A DNA stretch of 64,000 nucleotides from contig NZ_VFOP01000001.1 of assembly GCF_006716185.1 (NCBI RefSeq), positions 558,001 to 622,000 on the forward strand, in the 5' to 3' direction. Each line of letters opens with the position of its first letter. The first letter of the stretch is position 1. The position numbers were made by a program, and so were the translations under genes. This document shows positions 1 through 9,161 of this stretch, piece by piece. Under the pieces are notes generated by a model. The model saw nothing but the letters and a program-made list of their open reading frames with translations. It did no database searches and had not been told where the DNA came from. Source of the DNA: Ornithinicoccus hortensis. GTDB lineage: Bacteria > Actinomycetota > Actinomycetes > Actinomycetales > Dermatophilaceae.

Positions 1-51
1 GGTCGCGGTGTCCTGGACGTCGTCCTGGCTGGTCTCGGCGGGTGTGCTCAT
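1..51 (-). CDS. Jag/KhpB-like RNA-binding protein, N-terminal fragment
   Basis: Only the first 17 codons lie in the window (MSTPAETSQDDVQDTAT), reading leftward from an ATG whose first base is at 51. A GGAG ribosome binding site sits just upstream of it. Nothing in these residues identifies a family. The call rests on synteny: in actinobacteria the gene after yidC in the rpmH-rnpA-yidD-yidC series is normally jag (KH plus R3H RNA-binding domains). The acidic, Ser/Thr-rich start fits the usual flexible N-terminus of that protein. Confidence 0.55.
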   Translation of the reverse strand, partial: MSTPAETSQDDVQDTAT

Positions 52-127
52 CTGAACTCCTGTGGTGGGGGCGGCCGACGGCCGCTCACGAGAAAGAAAG
101 AGATCGAACTGGTGTCCGGACCTGGGG

Positions 128-1132
128 CTATCGACCCTTGGGTCGGTTGTTGCCCTTGCCCTTGGTGCGCTTCTTGCTGCGCGGCTGGACCCGCTGGCCG
201 CCCTGCGGTCGGGGACGGGTGGTGGAGGCGGCCGCGGTGGCGGTGGCGTCGTCACCCTCGACGGTCGACAGCTGCACCTTGTCCACCGGCTTGCCCTTGG
301 CCAGGCGGCGGGCCTCCCGGGCCTTCTCGGCCGGGGACCCCGGGGCCGGCATCGCGCGGATCACGTAGAACTGCTGGCCCATGCTCCACAGATTGGTGGT
401 GGTCCAGTAGATGAGCACACCGATCGGGAAGTTGACACCGGACACCGCGAAGATCAGCGGCAGGGCGTAGAGCAGCATCTTCTGCTGCCGCGCCATCGGG
501 TTGTCCAGTGCCGCGGCCGGCATGTTCTTGCGCATCAGTTGGTGCTGGGTGGTGAACGTGGTCACCGACATCGCGATGATGAGCACCACGGCAAGGACCT
601 TGGCGGGACCGTCGTTGCTGTGCAGGAAACTGGAGGTCAGCGAGGCGCCGAAGATGTCAGAGGCGGCCAGCTTTTGGGCCAGCTCCTGGGACCACATCCC
701 CTGCGGGTCGTGCGTGCCGTCCGCCACACCCGGCACCGTGTTCAGGATGCGGAAGAGGGCGAAGAAGAACGGCATCTGCATCAGGATCGGCAGACAGGAG
801 GAGAACGGGTTGGTGCCGTGCTTCTTGTAGAGAGCGAAGCTCTCCTCGGTCATCGCCTTGCGCGACGCCTCGTCTTTCTTCCCCTTGTACTTCTGCTGGA
901 TCTTCATGAGCTCCGGCTGCAGCATCTGCATCCGGCGCTGGGAACGGATCTGCTTGACGAACAACGGCATCAGCAGCACGCGGAGCACGATGACCAGGCC
1001 GACGATCGAAAGCGCCCAGGTCCACCCGCTCGTGTCGGACATCCCGAGCCTGGTGAGCAGCCACTCGACGCCGACCAGGATGGCCGAGTTGAACCAGTAG
1101 AACGGGATCAACAGTGTGTCAATGAAACCCAT
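128..1132 (-). CDS. yidC: Membrane protein insertase YidC
   Basis: This 334-residue protein inserts and folds membrane proteins, alone or with SecYEG. It starts directly with a hydrophobic segment near residues 5-25 and has further membrane segments near 38-58, 120-140, 190-207 and 230-255. The C-terminal tail after about residue 275 is basic and low in complexity (Lys/Arg/Pro). It lacks the large periplasmic domain of Gram-negative YidC, as expected for Gram-positive forms. The ATG at 1132 follows a GAGG site and lies 7 bases after the yidD stop, so the two are probably co-transcribed. Assignment is by the five-segment pattern and by synteny. Confidence 0.95.
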   Translation of the reverse strand: MGFIDTLLIPFYWFNSAILVGVEWLLTRLGMSDTSGWTWALSIVGLVIVLRVLLMPLFVKQIRSQRRMQMLQPELMKIQQKYKGKKDEASRKAMTEESFALYKKHGTNPFSSCLPILMQMPFFFALFRILNTVPGVADGTHDPQGMWSQELAQKLAASDIFGASLTSSFLHSNDGPAKVLAVVLIIAMSVTTFTTQHQLMRKNMPAAALDNPMARQQKMLLYALPLIFAVSGVNFPIGVLIYWTTTNLWSMGQQFYVIRAMPAPGSPAEKAREARRLAKGKPVDKVQLSTVEGDDATATAAASTTRPRPQGGQRVQPRSKKRTKGKGNNRPKGR

Positions 1133-1139
1133 GAGGTCC

Positions 1140-1421
1140 TCAGTCTTGCGGCGAGCCGTGGCTCACCTGGTGGTCATGCGTGCGGGCCGGGGGAACGTGG
1201 TCGACGCCCCCGGCGCTCCAAGGATGGCACCTGGACAACCGGCGAGCCGCCAGCCAGGTTCCCCGGAGGGGTCCGTGCACCCGCAACGCCTCGATGGCGT
1301 AGGCCGAGCACGACGGGTAGTAGCGACAGCTGGGGCCGAGCAGCGGCGAGATCAGCAACTGGTAACCGCGGACCAACCAGATCAGCGGTGCCGCCAGGAC
1401 CGAGCCCACCGTGGCCGCCAT
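1140..1421 (-). CDS. yidD: Membrane protein insertion efficiency factor YidD
   Basis: This 93-residue protein belongs to the YidD family, small amphipathic proteins on the inner face of the membrane that assist YidC-dependent insertion. The family signature is visible as [18 protein letters not shown], with its paired cysteines, followed by G-x-W-L-A-x-R-R and RCHPW. The start codon overlaps the rnpA stop by one base (TGATG), which indicates translational coupling. The C-terminal 20 or so residues are His/Pro-rich and not conserved. Confidence 0.95.
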   Translation of the reverse strand: MAATVGSVLAAPLIWLVRGYQLLISPLLGPSCRYYPSCSAYAIEALRVHGPLRGTWLAARRLSRCHPWSAGGVDHVPPARTHDHQVSHGSPQD

Positions 1422-1786
1422 CAGCGCAACGCCCGAGCGACGGCGTCATCAAGCGCCGCACCGAGGGCCTGGCTACTCGCCCCCGCAGCTGCCGGGGTGG
1501 CCCGGACCACCAGGTCGGTACCGCCGGGGAACTGGTCCGTGCGGGCCGCGACGAGGTGCCGCAGTTGCCGGGTGACCCGGTGTCGCACAACGGAGTTGCC
1601 AACCGCCTTGGAGACCACGAAGCCGACCCTGGCCGGGCCGGAACCGCGGTGGGACCGGTCGGCGCGGTGCACCACGAGGAGCGGCGTGCCGGCCCGTCGG
1701 GTCCTGGTCACCGACCGCGCCGCACCGCCCCGGAACACGGCGGTGAAATCCTCCGGCCGGGTCAGTCGATGGCGCTTGGGCAGCAT
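1421..1786 (-). CDS. rnpA: Ribonuclease P protein component
   Basis: This is the 121-residue protein subunit of RNase P, which helps the catalytic RNA cut 5' leaders from tRNA precursors. It begins [21 protein letters not shown], typical of the family. The RNR-type motif is present in the form [15 protein letters not shown] near residues 62-77. The protein is very basic. It lies 52 bases after rpmH and overlaps yidD by one base, as in most actinobacterial origin regions. Confidence 0.95.
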   Translation of the reverse strand: MLPKRHRLTRPEDFTAVFRGGAARSVTRTRRAGTPLLVVHRADRSHRGSGPARVGFVVSKAVGNSVVRHRVTRQLRHLVAARTDQFPGGTDLVVRATPAAAGASSQALGAALDDAVARALR

Positions 1787-1838
1787 CGTGACCTCGGGAG
1801 CAGCATGGCTGATGAGTCGACCTGGTCGGGGCCCCTCG

Positions 1839-1976
1839 TCAGGCGGACAGGCTGGAGCGGCCCTTGCGGCGGCGGTTGGCCAGGATGGAACGGCCGGCGC
1901 GGGTACGCATCCGCAGGCGGAAGCCGTGCACGCGGGCGCGACGACGGTTGTTGGGCTGGAACGTACGCTTGCTCAC
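1839..1976 (-). CDS. rpmH: Ribosomal protein bL34
   Basis: The reading frame encodes 45 residues beginning (V)[18 protein letters not shown], an unmistakable L34. It carries the R-x-R-x-H-G-F-R core and the R-R-R-K-G-R segment near the C-terminus. The start is a GTG at 1976 preceded by GGAG. This is the first gene of the leftward rpmH-rnpA-yidD-yidC-jag operon, and a promoter candidate lies at 2155-2184. Confidence 0.97.
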   Translation of the reverse strand: MSKRTFQPNNRRRARVHGFRLRMRTRAGRSILANRRRKGRSSLSA

Positions 1977-2154
1977 TGGGTACTCCGTTACCGCAGCACC
2001 CCACGTCTGTCGTGATCGGTGCTGGCTCTGGCTGGTTGGGGATGTTCGGGTGCCGCCCTCGGCCGCAATCGAAAGCCCACGCGCCACCCCCGGTCGGTGC
2101 GACCGGGAGGACGTGCTCGCGGGCAGGCGAAAACGGCCGAAATCGGCCTGCTCC

Positions 2155-2184
2155 ACGGTACGCGAGGGCCACATTCCGGGTCAA
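2155..2184 (-). promoter_or_regulatory. Candidate rpmH operon promoter
   Basis: Read leftward, TTGACC (bases 2184-2179) is followed after 18 bases by TACCGT (2160-2155). This is a good sigma-70-type match upstream of rpmH. The predicted leader of about 170 bases contains the palindrome GGCCGATTTCGGCC near 2135-2148. The rest of the 1977-2467 gap holds DnaA boxes close to dnaA and no other gene that I can see. Confidence 0.55.
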
Positions 2185-2340
2185 ACCGTGTGGGGTCCCG
2201 TCGCCGCGGCGACCAAAACGGTCTAGTGTGGCTGCTTCCGAGCCGTCGATGCCGCGCGACACGCCGATCCGGGCAGATCTCCAGGGCGGGCACTTGCCCC
2301 GGGGCCGTCGATGTTGTTAGCGTCGCTGGCTCGGGAGTCC

Positions 2341-2385
2341 TTGTCCACCGGTTTATACACAGCCTGTGGATAACCTTGTGGACAC
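2341..2385. promoter_or_regulatory. DnaA-box cluster upstream of dnaA
   Basis: Four DnaA-box-like 9-mers lie within 45 bases: TTGTCCACC (2341-2349), TTATACACA (2353-2361), TGTGGATAA (2365-2373, a perfect inverted TTATCCACA) and TGTGGACAC (2377-2385). They sit about 85 bases before the dnaA start. Such clusters usually serve dnaA autoregulation or form part of a bipartite origin. Confidence 0.75.
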
Positions 2386-2467
2386 GGTCGACAGCGGGAG
2401 CGCCGGGACCTCGGCCACGGGGGGACCCTACCCGCAGGTACGACACAGACAAGGACACACGACACCG

Positions 2468-3955
2468 ATGACGCAGCCGGAGGTCGACTACGACCAGGTG
2501 TGGCAAGACACCGTCGGTGACCTGCACGAAAACGGCATCGCACCTCGGGAGCGCGCCTACCTGCGGATGACCCGCCTCGTCGGACTCCTCGACTCCACGG
2601 CCCTGCTCGCCGTGCCCTACGAGCACACCAAGGACTCCCTCGAGGCCGGGCTGCGCACCCAGGTCGAAGACGCGCTGTCCACCCACCTGGCCGTGCGGGT
2701 ACGCCTGGCGATCACAGTCGATGAGGACCTGCGCGGCCAGATCGAGGGCGAGGGCACCCAGCTCTCCGACGAGGGTCCGGGCGAGGCCGCTTCGGCTGGC
2801 GGGCGGGCGCCCCAGAGCGGGAACGGCGACCAGGGCGCCACGACCAGGGAGACCCCGATGGCCCGCAGCCAGGCCCGTGGCTCCGACGCCGTGCAGGTGT
2901 CCTCGACCGACGTCGACTCCCGGCTCAACCCCAAGTACACCTTCGACACCTTCGTGTCCGGGTCGTCCAACCGGTTCGCGCACGCCGCCTCGCTCGCGGT
3001 GGCCGAGTCGCCGGCCCGGGCATACAACCCGTTGTTCATCTACGGCGAGTCCGGGCTGGGCAAGACCCACCTGCTGCACGCCATCGGGCACTACGCCCGC
3101 AACCTCTACCCGGGCGTGCGCGTCCGCTACGTGAACTCCGAGGAGTTCACCAACGACTTCATCAACAGCATCCGCGACGACAAGGCCGGCGCGTTCCAGC
3201 GCCGTTACCGCAACGTGGACTTCCTGCTGATCGACGACATCCAGTTCCTCCAGGGCAAGGAACAGACGGTCGAGGAGTTCTTCCACACCTTCAACACGCT
3301 GCACAACAGTGAGAAGCAGGTGGTGATCACCTCCGACCAGCCGCCGAAGAAGCTCTCCGGCTTCGCCGAGCGGCTGCGCAGTCGGTTCGAGTGGGGGCTG
3401 CTGACCGACGTGCAACCCCCCGACCTGGAGACCCGCATCGCGATCCTGATGAAGAAGGCCGCCCAGGAGGGGATGACCATCCCCGCGGACGTGGCCGAAC
3501 TCATCGCGAGCAAGATCACCACCAACATCCGCGAGCTCGAGGGCGCGCTGATCAGGGTGACCGCCTTCGCCTCGCTCTCCGGGATGCCGCTGACGGTCGA
3601 GCTCGCCGCGCACGTCCTCAAGGACATCATCCCGGCCGGTGACTCCGGCCAGATCACGGTCAGTACGATCATGAACGAGGTCTCCGCCTACTTCCACATC
3701 GCGATCGACGACCTGTGCGGCACCTCCCGCTCGCGCACCCTGGTCAACGCCCGGCAGATCGCGATGTACCTGTGCCGGGAGCTCACCGACCTCTCGCTGC
3801 CCAAGATCGGTCAGGAGTTCGGTGGGCGGGACCACACCACCGTGATGCACGCCGAGCGCAAGATCCGGCAGCTAATGGGCGAGCGCCGGGCGCTGTATGA
3901 CCAGATCACCGAGCTCACGGGTCTGATCCGCCGGGCCGCCGCACGCCGCGGCTGA
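2468..3955 (+). CDS. dnaA: Chromosomal replication initiator DnaA
   Basis: This 495-residue initiator binds DnaA boxes at oriC, melts DNA and loads helicase. The N-terminal domain I starts MTQPEVDYDQVWQDTVGDL. An acidic, low-complexity domain II covers about residues 95-155. The AAA+ domain has Walker A GESGLGKTH near 192-200 and Walker B LLIDDIQF near 252-259. Domain IV carries the box-binding signature GGRDHTTVMHAERKI near residue 452. I place the start at the ATG at 2468 because it gives the conserved domain I beginning. An in-frame upstream extension would run into the DnaA boxes. The ribosome binding site is weak (AAGGA, about 13 bases upstream). Confidence 0.97.
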   Translation: MTQPEVDYDQVWQDTVGDLHENGIAPRERAYLRMTRLVGLLDSTALLAVPYEHTKDSLEAGLRTQVEDALSTHLAVRVRLAITVDEDLRGQIEGEGTQLSDEGPGEAASAGGRAPQSGNGDQGATTRETPMARSQARGSDAVQVSSTDVDSRLNPKYTFDTFVSGSSNRFAHAASLAVAESPARAYNPLFIYGESGLGKTHLLHAIGHYARNLYPGVRVRYVNSEEFTNDFINSIRDDKAGAFQRRYRNVDFLLIDDIQFLQGKEQTVEEFFHTFNTLHNSEKQVVITSDQPPKKLSGFAERLRSRFEWGLLTDVQPPDLETRIAILMKKAAQEGMTIPADVAELIASKITTNIRELEGALIRVTAFASLSGMPLTVELAAHVLKDIIPAGDSGQITVSTIMNEVSAYFHIAIDDLCGTSRSRTLVNARQIAMYLCRELTDLSLPKIGQEFGGRDHTTVMHAERKIRQLMGERRALYDQITELTGLIRRAAARRG

Positions 3956-4310
3956 GCGCCTCCACCTCCCCGCGTCGCCCGTCCGGCGACCACTGCGCCT
4001 TACCCACACCCTGTGGATAACCCTGTGGGTAAGACACCACCCATTCACCCGGATCACGCCAACCCCGTCCGCCCCGGCTGTGGACAGGGTGCGGACGACC
4101 TGGGGACAACCCGGACGTTCCTGCGGACGACGCGGCCCCCGGATCGCCCCCGGTTGTGGACACGATCCGGGGATCCCCAGTCCGGTGTCGGCCGTGCCCA
4201 GGATGTCCACCCGGCATACACATCCCGAACAGCCGGGGTGACCTGCCCGGGAAGGCTGTTGTCCACAACGTCCACAGTCCCTATGACGATGACGAGTTAA
4301 CCTATGGACC
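3956..4310. other. oriC: Chromosomal replication origin oriC
   Basis: The 531-base gap between dnaA and dnaN is packed with DnaA-box-like 9-mers on both strands. They include TTACCCACA (4000-4008), TGTGGATAA (4012-4020), TGTGGGTAA (4024-4032), TGTGGACAG (4081-4089), TGGGGACAA (4103-4111), TGTGGACAC (4155-4163), ATGTCCACC (4203-4211), TTGTCCACA (4259-4267) and ACGTCCACA (4268-4276). A short AT-richer stretch with GTTAACCTATG follows at about 4285-4306 and may be the unwinding element. Genes diverge around this region, leftward rpmH operon and rightward dnaN onward, as expected for bidirectional replication. Confidence 0.88.
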
Positions 4311-4382
4311 GGGATCCCGTCCCACGTCCTGGGGATGAGGACAGGGAGGCCGAGACGCGTGGTCGCTCGGGGACGGGGCGGG

Positions 4383-4411
4383 TTGGCCTCGCACCGGCCG
4401 CCGACTAGTGT
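4383..4411 (+). promoter_or_regulatory. Candidate dnaN promoter
   Basis: TTGGCC (4383-4388) and TAGTGT (4406-4411) are separated by 17 bases and lie about 75 bases before the chosen dnaN start. They are at the right end of the origin region and free of DnaA boxes. Confidence 0.5.
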
Positions 4412-4486
4412 CATGCTGCACACCCGCCGGTGCGCTCGCCCGAGACCCGGCACCACCGAATGTCATTTTGCGAAGGGCTGTCCGAC

Positions 4487-5620
4487 GTGAAGTTCCGGGT
4501 TGACCGCGATGTCCTCTCCGAAGCCGTGGCCTGGGTGGTCCGTGGCCTGAGTAACCGGCCGCCCGTGCCGGTGCTGGCCGGCGTACTGTTGCACGCCGAC
4601 GAGGAGGGCACGCTGACCCTGTCGGCCTTCGACTACGAGATCTCGGCCACGGTGACCGTCGAGGCCGACGTCACCGAGGGCGGCGAGGTCCTGGTCCTGG
4701 GCCGGCTGCTGGCCGACATCTCCCGCAACCTGCCCAACAAGCCTGTCGAGGTGTCGACCGAGGGCAGCAAGGTGCAGCTGACCTGCGGTTCCAGCCGGTT
4801 CGCCCTGATCCAGATGCCCGTGGAGGACTACCCCGCGCTGCCCGCCGCGGCCGAGAGCAGCGGCAGCATCGCCGGCGACGTGTTCACCCAGGCCGTCGCG
4901 CAGGTCTCCGTGGCCGCGGACCGCGGCGACACGCTGCCGATCCTCACCGGGGTCCGGGTCGAGATCGAGGGGGAGAAGGTCACCCTCCTGGCCACCGACC
5001 GCTACCGCCTGGCGATGCGCGAGATCACCTGGCGTCCCACGGACCCGAACGCTTCGCGGGTGGCGCTGATCCCCGCGCGGACCCTGTCCGAGACGGCCCG
5101 GGCGCTCGGTGCCGCCGGCACCGTCGAGGTCGCGCTGGGCGACCCGGCCAGCGGCGACGGCCTGATCGGTTTTGAGGCCGGCTCCCGCCGCGCGACCACC
5201 CGGCTGCTGGACGGTGAGTACCCCAAGGTCACCTCGATCTTCCCGAACAGCGTGGACACCGTGGCGCTGATGGAGACCACCACCCTGATCGAGGCCGTCA
5301 AGCGGGTGGCCCTGGTCGCCGAGCGCAACACTCCGATCCGGTTGCGGTTCACCGACGGCCAGGTCGCGATCGAGGCTGGCACCGGCGACGACGCCCAGGG
5401 CAGCGAGGCGATCGAGGCGACGCTGACCGGCCCCGGCCTGGAGATCGCCTTCAACCCCGGGTTCCTGCTGGACGGCCTCGGTGCGCTGAACGCCGCCTAC
5501 GCGCGCCTGGCATTCACCCAGCCGTCCCGGCCGGCCGTGCTGTCCGGGCAGGCCGAGCCCGACGGCGAATCCGATGAGTCCTACCGTTATGTCCTGATGC
5601 CGGTCCGCTTCGCGGGCTGA
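4487..5620 (+). CDS. dnaN: DNA polymerase III sliding clamp (beta subunit)
   Basis: This 377-residue clamp encircles DNA and tethers polymerase III. The sequence begins (V)KFRVDRDVLSEAVAWVVRGL and runs through three clamp domains to a C-terminus ending RYVLMPVRF, the usual end of the fold. I chose the GTG at 4487, with AAGG about 11 bases upstream, because homologous clamps start with M-K-x-R-V-x-R-D. An in-frame ATG at 4460 would add nine unconserved residues. The gene follows oriC and precedes gnd. Confidence 0.96.
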   Translation: MKFRVDRDVLSEAVAWVVRGLSNRPPVPVLAGVLLHADEEGTLTLSAFDYEISATVTVEADVTEGGEVLVLGRLLADISRNLPNKPVEVSTEGSKVQLTCGSSRFALIQMPVEDYPALPAAAESSGSIAGDVFTQAVAQVSVAADRGDTLPILTGVRVEIEGEKVTLLATDRYRLAMREITWRPTDPNASRVALIPARTLSETARALGAAGTVEVALGDPASGDGLIGFEAGSRRATTRLLDGEYPKVTSIFPNSVDTVALMETTTLIEAVKRVALVAERNTPIRLRFTDGQVAIEAGTGDDAQGSEAIEATLTGPGLEIAFNPGFLLDGLGALNAAYARLAFTQPSRPAVLSGQAEPDGESDESYRYVLMPVRFAG

Positions 5621-5676
5621 CAACCGGCGGGTGGAGTCCCACCCGCCCCCGCGTGCACTCAGGAGGAGAAGGCAGC

Positions 5677-6663
5677 ATGCAACTCGGAATGATCGGCCTG
5701 GGCAAGATGGGCGGCAACATGCGCGAGCGGATCCGCCGCGCAGGCCACGAGGTCATCGGCTACGACCTGGCGCCCGACGTGCGTGACGTGGACACTCTGG
5801 AGGAGCTGGTCTCCGGTCTGTCCGCCCCCCGGACGGTGTGGGTGATGGTCCCGGCGGGCAAGCCGACCCGGGAGACGGTCAGCCAGCTCGGGGAGCTGCT
5901 CGAGCCCGGCGACCTGGTCATCGACGGCGGCAACAGCCACTTCAAGGACGACGCGCTGCACGATGCGGAGCTGGCCGAGAAGGGCATCGGCTACGTCGAC
6001 TGCGGTGTGTCCGGCGGCATCTGGGGGCTGGAGAACGGCTACGGCCTGATGTGCGGCGGCCGGCCCGAGCACGTCGAGCAGGCGATGCCGATCTTCGACG
6101 CGCTCCGCCCGGAGGGGCCGCGCGAGGAGGGCTTCGTGCACGCCGGGGACGTCGGCGCCGGGCACTACGCCAAGATGGTGCACAACGGCATCGAGTACGG
6201 CCTGATGCACGCGTATGCCGAGGGGTTCGAGCTGCTGACCGCCAAGGAGATCGTCAAGGACGTCAAGGGCTGCTTCCAGGCCTGGTCGCGCGGCACCGTG
6301 GTGCGTTCCTGGCTGCTGGACCTGCTGGTCAAGGCCCTGGAGGAGACCCCGGGCCTGGAGGGGGTCAGCGAGTACACCACGGACTCCGGCGAGGGGCGGT
6401 GGACCGTCCAGGAGGCGATCGAGAACGCCGTGCCGATGCCGGTCATCAGCGCCGCACTGTTCGCCCGGTTCAACTCCCGCCAGGAGAACTCCCCGGCGAT
6501 GCAGGCCGTCGCGGCGCTGCGCGGCCAGTTCGGCGGCCACGACGTCAAGATGCTCGACGACCAGCTCGCCGAGGGCCAGAAAGAGGTCCACGACTTCGCG
6601 CGCGCCAAGCAGGACGCCGGTCAGGCGCGTCCCGGCGACGCCAACGCTGACAGCGCGGGCTGA
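5677..6663 (+). CDS. gnd: 6-phosphogluconate dehydrogenase (decarboxylating), short form
   Basis: The 328-residue product oxidises 6-phosphogluconate to ribulose 5-phosphate and CO2 in the pentose phosphate pathway. The dinucleotide-binding motif is GLGKMGGNM at residues 6-14. Substrate and catalytic motifs GGNSHFKDD and GHYAKMVHNGIEYGLM follow. The length matches the shorter actinobacterial/Bacillus YqeC-type enzyme rather than the 470-residue form. The ATG at 5677 has a strong AGGAGGAGAAGG site. Its place between dnaN and recF is common in Micrococcales and relatives, without known functional linkage. Confidence 0.93.
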   Translation: MQLGMIGLGKMGGNMRERIRRAGHEVIGYDLAPDVRDVDTLEELVSGLSAPRTVWVMVPAGKPTRETVSQLGELLEPGDLVIDGGNSHFKDDALHDAELAEKGIGYVDCGVSGGIWGLENGYGLMCGGRPEHVEQAMPIFDALRPEGPREEGFVHAGDVGAGHYAKMVHNGIEYGLMHAYAEGFELLTAKEIVKDVKGCFQAWSRGTVVRSWLLDLLVKALEETPGLEGVSEYTTDSGEGRWTVQEAIENAVPMPVISAALFARFNSRQENSPAMQAVAALRGQFGGHDVKMLDDQLAEGQKEVHDFARAKQDAGQARPGDANADSAG

Positions 6664-6681
6664 GCCCGGCATACCGATGCA

Positions 6682-7905
6682 GTGCACCTGACCAGACTCA
6701 GCGTCACCGACTTCCGCAGCTATGCCGAGGCGACGGTCGACCTGTCGCCGGGAGTGACCACGCTGCTCGGCCGCAACGGACAGGGCAAGACCAACCTGGT
6801 GGAGGCCGCCGGCTACCTGGCCGCCCTGTCCAGCCACCGGGTCGCGACCGACGCACCCCTGGTCCGCTACGGCGCGGAGACGGCCGTCGTGCGGGCCACG
6901 GTGGTCCGCGACGGGCGGGAATCGTTGCTGGAGCTGGAGATTGTCCCGGGACGGTCGAACCGGGCCCGGCTCAACCGGTCTGCGCTGACCCGGCCACGGG
7001 ACGTCCTCGGCACGCTGCGCACGGTCCTGTTCGCACCCGAGGACCTGGCGCTGGTCAAGGGTGATCCCGGCGAACGCCGCAGGTTCCTCGACGAGCTCCT
7101 CGTGGCCCGCCAACCCCGCTGGGCGGGAGTGCGCGGTGACTACGACAAGGCACTCAAACAGCGCAACGCCCTGCTCCGGTCCGCCTCGGCACTGTGGCGG
7201 GAACCGAAGGGGCGGCGGCGGCGCGAGCACCACCTGGCCCCGGGGCAGACCCTGGAGGAGGCCCGCGAGTCGGCGGTGTCCACCCTGGCCGTCTGGGACT
7301 CCCAGCTCGCGGAGGTCGGTGGCGCCCTGACCTACGCCCGGCTGCGGCTGCTGCGCGATCTCGGGCCGTATGTCGACGAGGCCTACCGGACGATCAGCGA
7401 TGCCGACACCGCGGCGGTCACCAGCTACCGGACGAGCCTGCAGGGACCGGTCGCCGACCGTATCGCCGCCGGCGAGGTGCCCGAACGCGAGGAACTGGTG
7501 GCCGCGACCCTGGAGACGATGACGCAGCTGCGCACCCAGGAGCAGGAACGCGGGGTCAGCCTGGCCGGGCCGCACCGGGACGACCTGGTGCTCGCCCTCG
7601 GCGACCTCCCGGCCAAGGGGTATGCCAGCCACGGCGAGTCGTGGTCGTTCGCCCTGGCGCTGCGGCTGGCCGGGTTCCAGCTGCTGCGGCACGACGTGGG
7701 GACAGACCCGGTCCTGGTGCTGGACGACGTCTTTGCCGAGCTGGACCAGGGGCGGCGCCACCGGCTGGCCGCCCTGATCGCCGACTGCGAGCAGGTGCTG
7801 ATCACGGCCGCGGTCGCCGAGGACGTGCCCGAGGAGCTGCTCGCCCGCGCCGGTGCGGTGCTCGACGTCAGCCTGGGCTCGGTCACCGTCCGGGAGAACC
7901 CGTGA
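6682..7905 (+). CDS. recF: DNA replication and repair protein RecF
   Basis: This 407-residue SMC-like ATPase helps RecOR load RecA at gaps. Walker A is GRNGQGKTN near residues 29-37. The ABC signature region is [10 protein letters not shown] near 292, and Walker B is [11 protein letters not shown] near 343. The start is a GTG at 6682, 18 bases after gnd. The stop overlaps the next gene by four bases (GTGA), so recF and the DciA-like gene are probably translated together. Confidence 0.96.
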   Translation: MHLTRLSVTDFRSYAEATVDLSPGVTTLLGRNGQGKTNLVEAAGYLAALSSHRVATDAPLVRYGAETAVVRATVVRDGRESLLELEIVPGRSNRARLNRSALTRPRDVLGTLRTVLFAPEDLALVKGDPGERRRFLDELLVARQPRWAGVRGDYDKALKQRNALLRSASALWREPKGRRRREHHLAPGQTLEEARESAVSTLAVWDSQLAEVGGALTYARLRLLRDLGPYVDEAYRTISDADTAAVTSYRTSLQGPVADRIAAGEVPEREELVAATLETMTQLRTQEQERGVSLAGPHRDDLVLALGDLPAKGYASHGESWSFALALRLAGFQLLRHDVGTDPVLVLDDVFAELDQGRRHRLAALIADCEQVLITAAVAEDVPEELLARAGAVLDVSLGSVTVRENP

Positions 7906-8483
7906 GCGGCTCCACGGACGGCGACGACCCCGGCGCGGTCCCCGAGGAGGCGGTCCCCGAGGAGGAGGCCGCACTCGACGCGGCCGCGGACGCGTTGGCC
8001 CGTGCCCGGCGGCTGGCGCGCGAGAAGGGGCTGCGACCCGGCCGACCCGGCCGCACCGCCGGCACCCGCGCGGCCGGCCCCGCCGCGGGTCTCTCGCGAA
8101 CCCGCTCGGGCGCCGGCAAACCCGATGCACGCGACCCGCAGAAGGTCGGCACCGAGATCGAACGCCTGGTCGCCAGCCGGGGATGGGGCTCCGAGGTGCA
8201 GGTCGGGTCCGTGATCGGGCGGTGGCGCACGATCGTGGGCGACACCGTCGCGCAGCACGTGGCCCCCACGGGGTTCACCGGTTCGGTGCTGACGGTGCAG
8301 GCCGACTCCACGGCGTGGGCCACCCAGATGCAGCTGCTCACGAGCTCGGTGCTCGCCCGGATCGAGACCGAGGTGGGGCCCGACGTGGTGACCGAGATCG
8401 TGGTCCGCGGCCCGGGCGGGCCGAGCTGGCGCAAGGGGGCCTTCCGGACGACCGGTCGGGGACCCCGGGACACCTACGGGTGA
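7902..8483 (+). CDS. dciA: DciA-like replicative helicase loader (DUF721)
   Basis: This 193-residue protein matches the DUF721 family found between recF and gyrB in actinobacteria. Family members (DciA, mycobacterial Rv0004) load the replicative helicase DnaB. The N-terminal 75 or so residues are low in complexity (Ala/Glu then Arg/Pro/Gly). The conserved part begins around [17 protein letters not shown] and contains [15 protein letters not shown] and [13 protein letters not shown]. The GTG start overlaps the recF stop by four bases. Identification is by these motifs, length and position. Confidence 0.88.
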   Translation: MSGSTDGDDPGAVPEEAVPEEEAALDAAADALARARRLAREKGLRPGRPGRTAGTRAAGPAAGLSRTRSGAGKPDARDPQKVGTEIERLVASRGWGSEVQVGSVIGRWRTIVGDTVAQHVAPTGFTGSVLTVQADSTAWATQMQLLTSSVLARIETEVGPDVVTEIVVRGPGGPSWRKGAFRTTGRGPRDTYG

Positions 8484-8497
8484 GGACGGAGGCGCAG

Positions 8498-9124
8498 ATG
8501 CTCGTGGGAGACGTCACGGAACAGGGCACGGTCTTGTTCGAGGCCAGGGCGCGGACGCGGGTCCTCGTCACGGAGGCGGTGCTGCCCATGGTGATCGGGC
8601 TCGGCCTGGGCATCCCCTACGTGGTCCTCATCCGGAACCGCGACGGCAGCGCGGCCGAGAACCTGCTCATCAGCAGCCTGGCCGTCCTCGTCTGTGCGGG
8701 GGTGCTGGCTTTCCTCTGGGCGCGGCAACGGGCGGTCTTCCAGGTCACCGCCACCCATGTGGTGAAACGCCGGACGTTGCGTCGCCCCATCATGGTCCGG
8801 CGGGACGAGATCGCGGAGGCCGTGGTCACCAAGGAGTATGCCGTGGTCCGAGATCACCGCCCGCGCGCGCTGTTCCTCGCCGCGGACACCTCCACGTTGC
8901 TGACCACTGAGCCGTTGTCCGACCTGGCCGACGTGGAGGCACTGGCCCACGCGGCGCCGGTCGCGACCTACCTGGAGGTGCTCCGACCGGAGCAGACCGT
9001 GCAGCGGTGGCCGCTGATGCTTCCCTGGAGCCACCGGCACCAGAGGGCTGCCGCGGTGGTCACGGGAGGCGTGGTCGTCGTCGCCACGCTCGTTGCCTTC
9101 GTGATCGGAATAACCCTCTTCTGA
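8498..9124 (+). CDS. Membrane protein with PH-like domain, function unknown
   Basis: I do not recognise a named family for this 208-residue protein. It has hydrophobic segments near residues 27-48 and 55-75. A soluble middle of about 100 residues begins FQVTATHVVKRRTLRRP, resembling bacterial PH-type membrane proteins. A final membrane helix lies at about 183-208 (VVTGGVVVVATLVAFVIGI). The ATG at 8498 follows GGAGG with good spacing. An in-frame GTG at 8480 that overlaps the dciA stop is the alternative. A possible terminator follows. Confidence 0.7.
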   Translation: MLVGDVTEQGTVLFEARARTRVLVTEAVLPMVIGLGLGIPYVVLIRNRDGSAAENLLISSLAVLVCAGVLAFLWARQRAVFQVTATHVVKRRTLRRPIMVRRDEIAEAVVTKEYAVVRDHRPRALFLAADTSTLLTTEPLSDLADVEALAHAAPVATYLEVLRPEQTVQRWPLMLPWSHRHQRAAAVVTGGVVVVATLVAFVIGITLF

Positions 9125-9161
9125 GTCCGGATCGACCGGTGTGACGGCCGTCCCGACCGAG

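Noticed and set aside
62-2320. Long open frames antisense to yidC-rnpA and many similar long frames elsewhere (for example 11474-14644 minus, 47956-51033 minus, 51006-53828 plus)
   Set aside because: They mirror real genes in another frame of GC-rich DNA, have His/Arg/Gly-rich translations and no family motifs. The opposite strand has well-known proteins.
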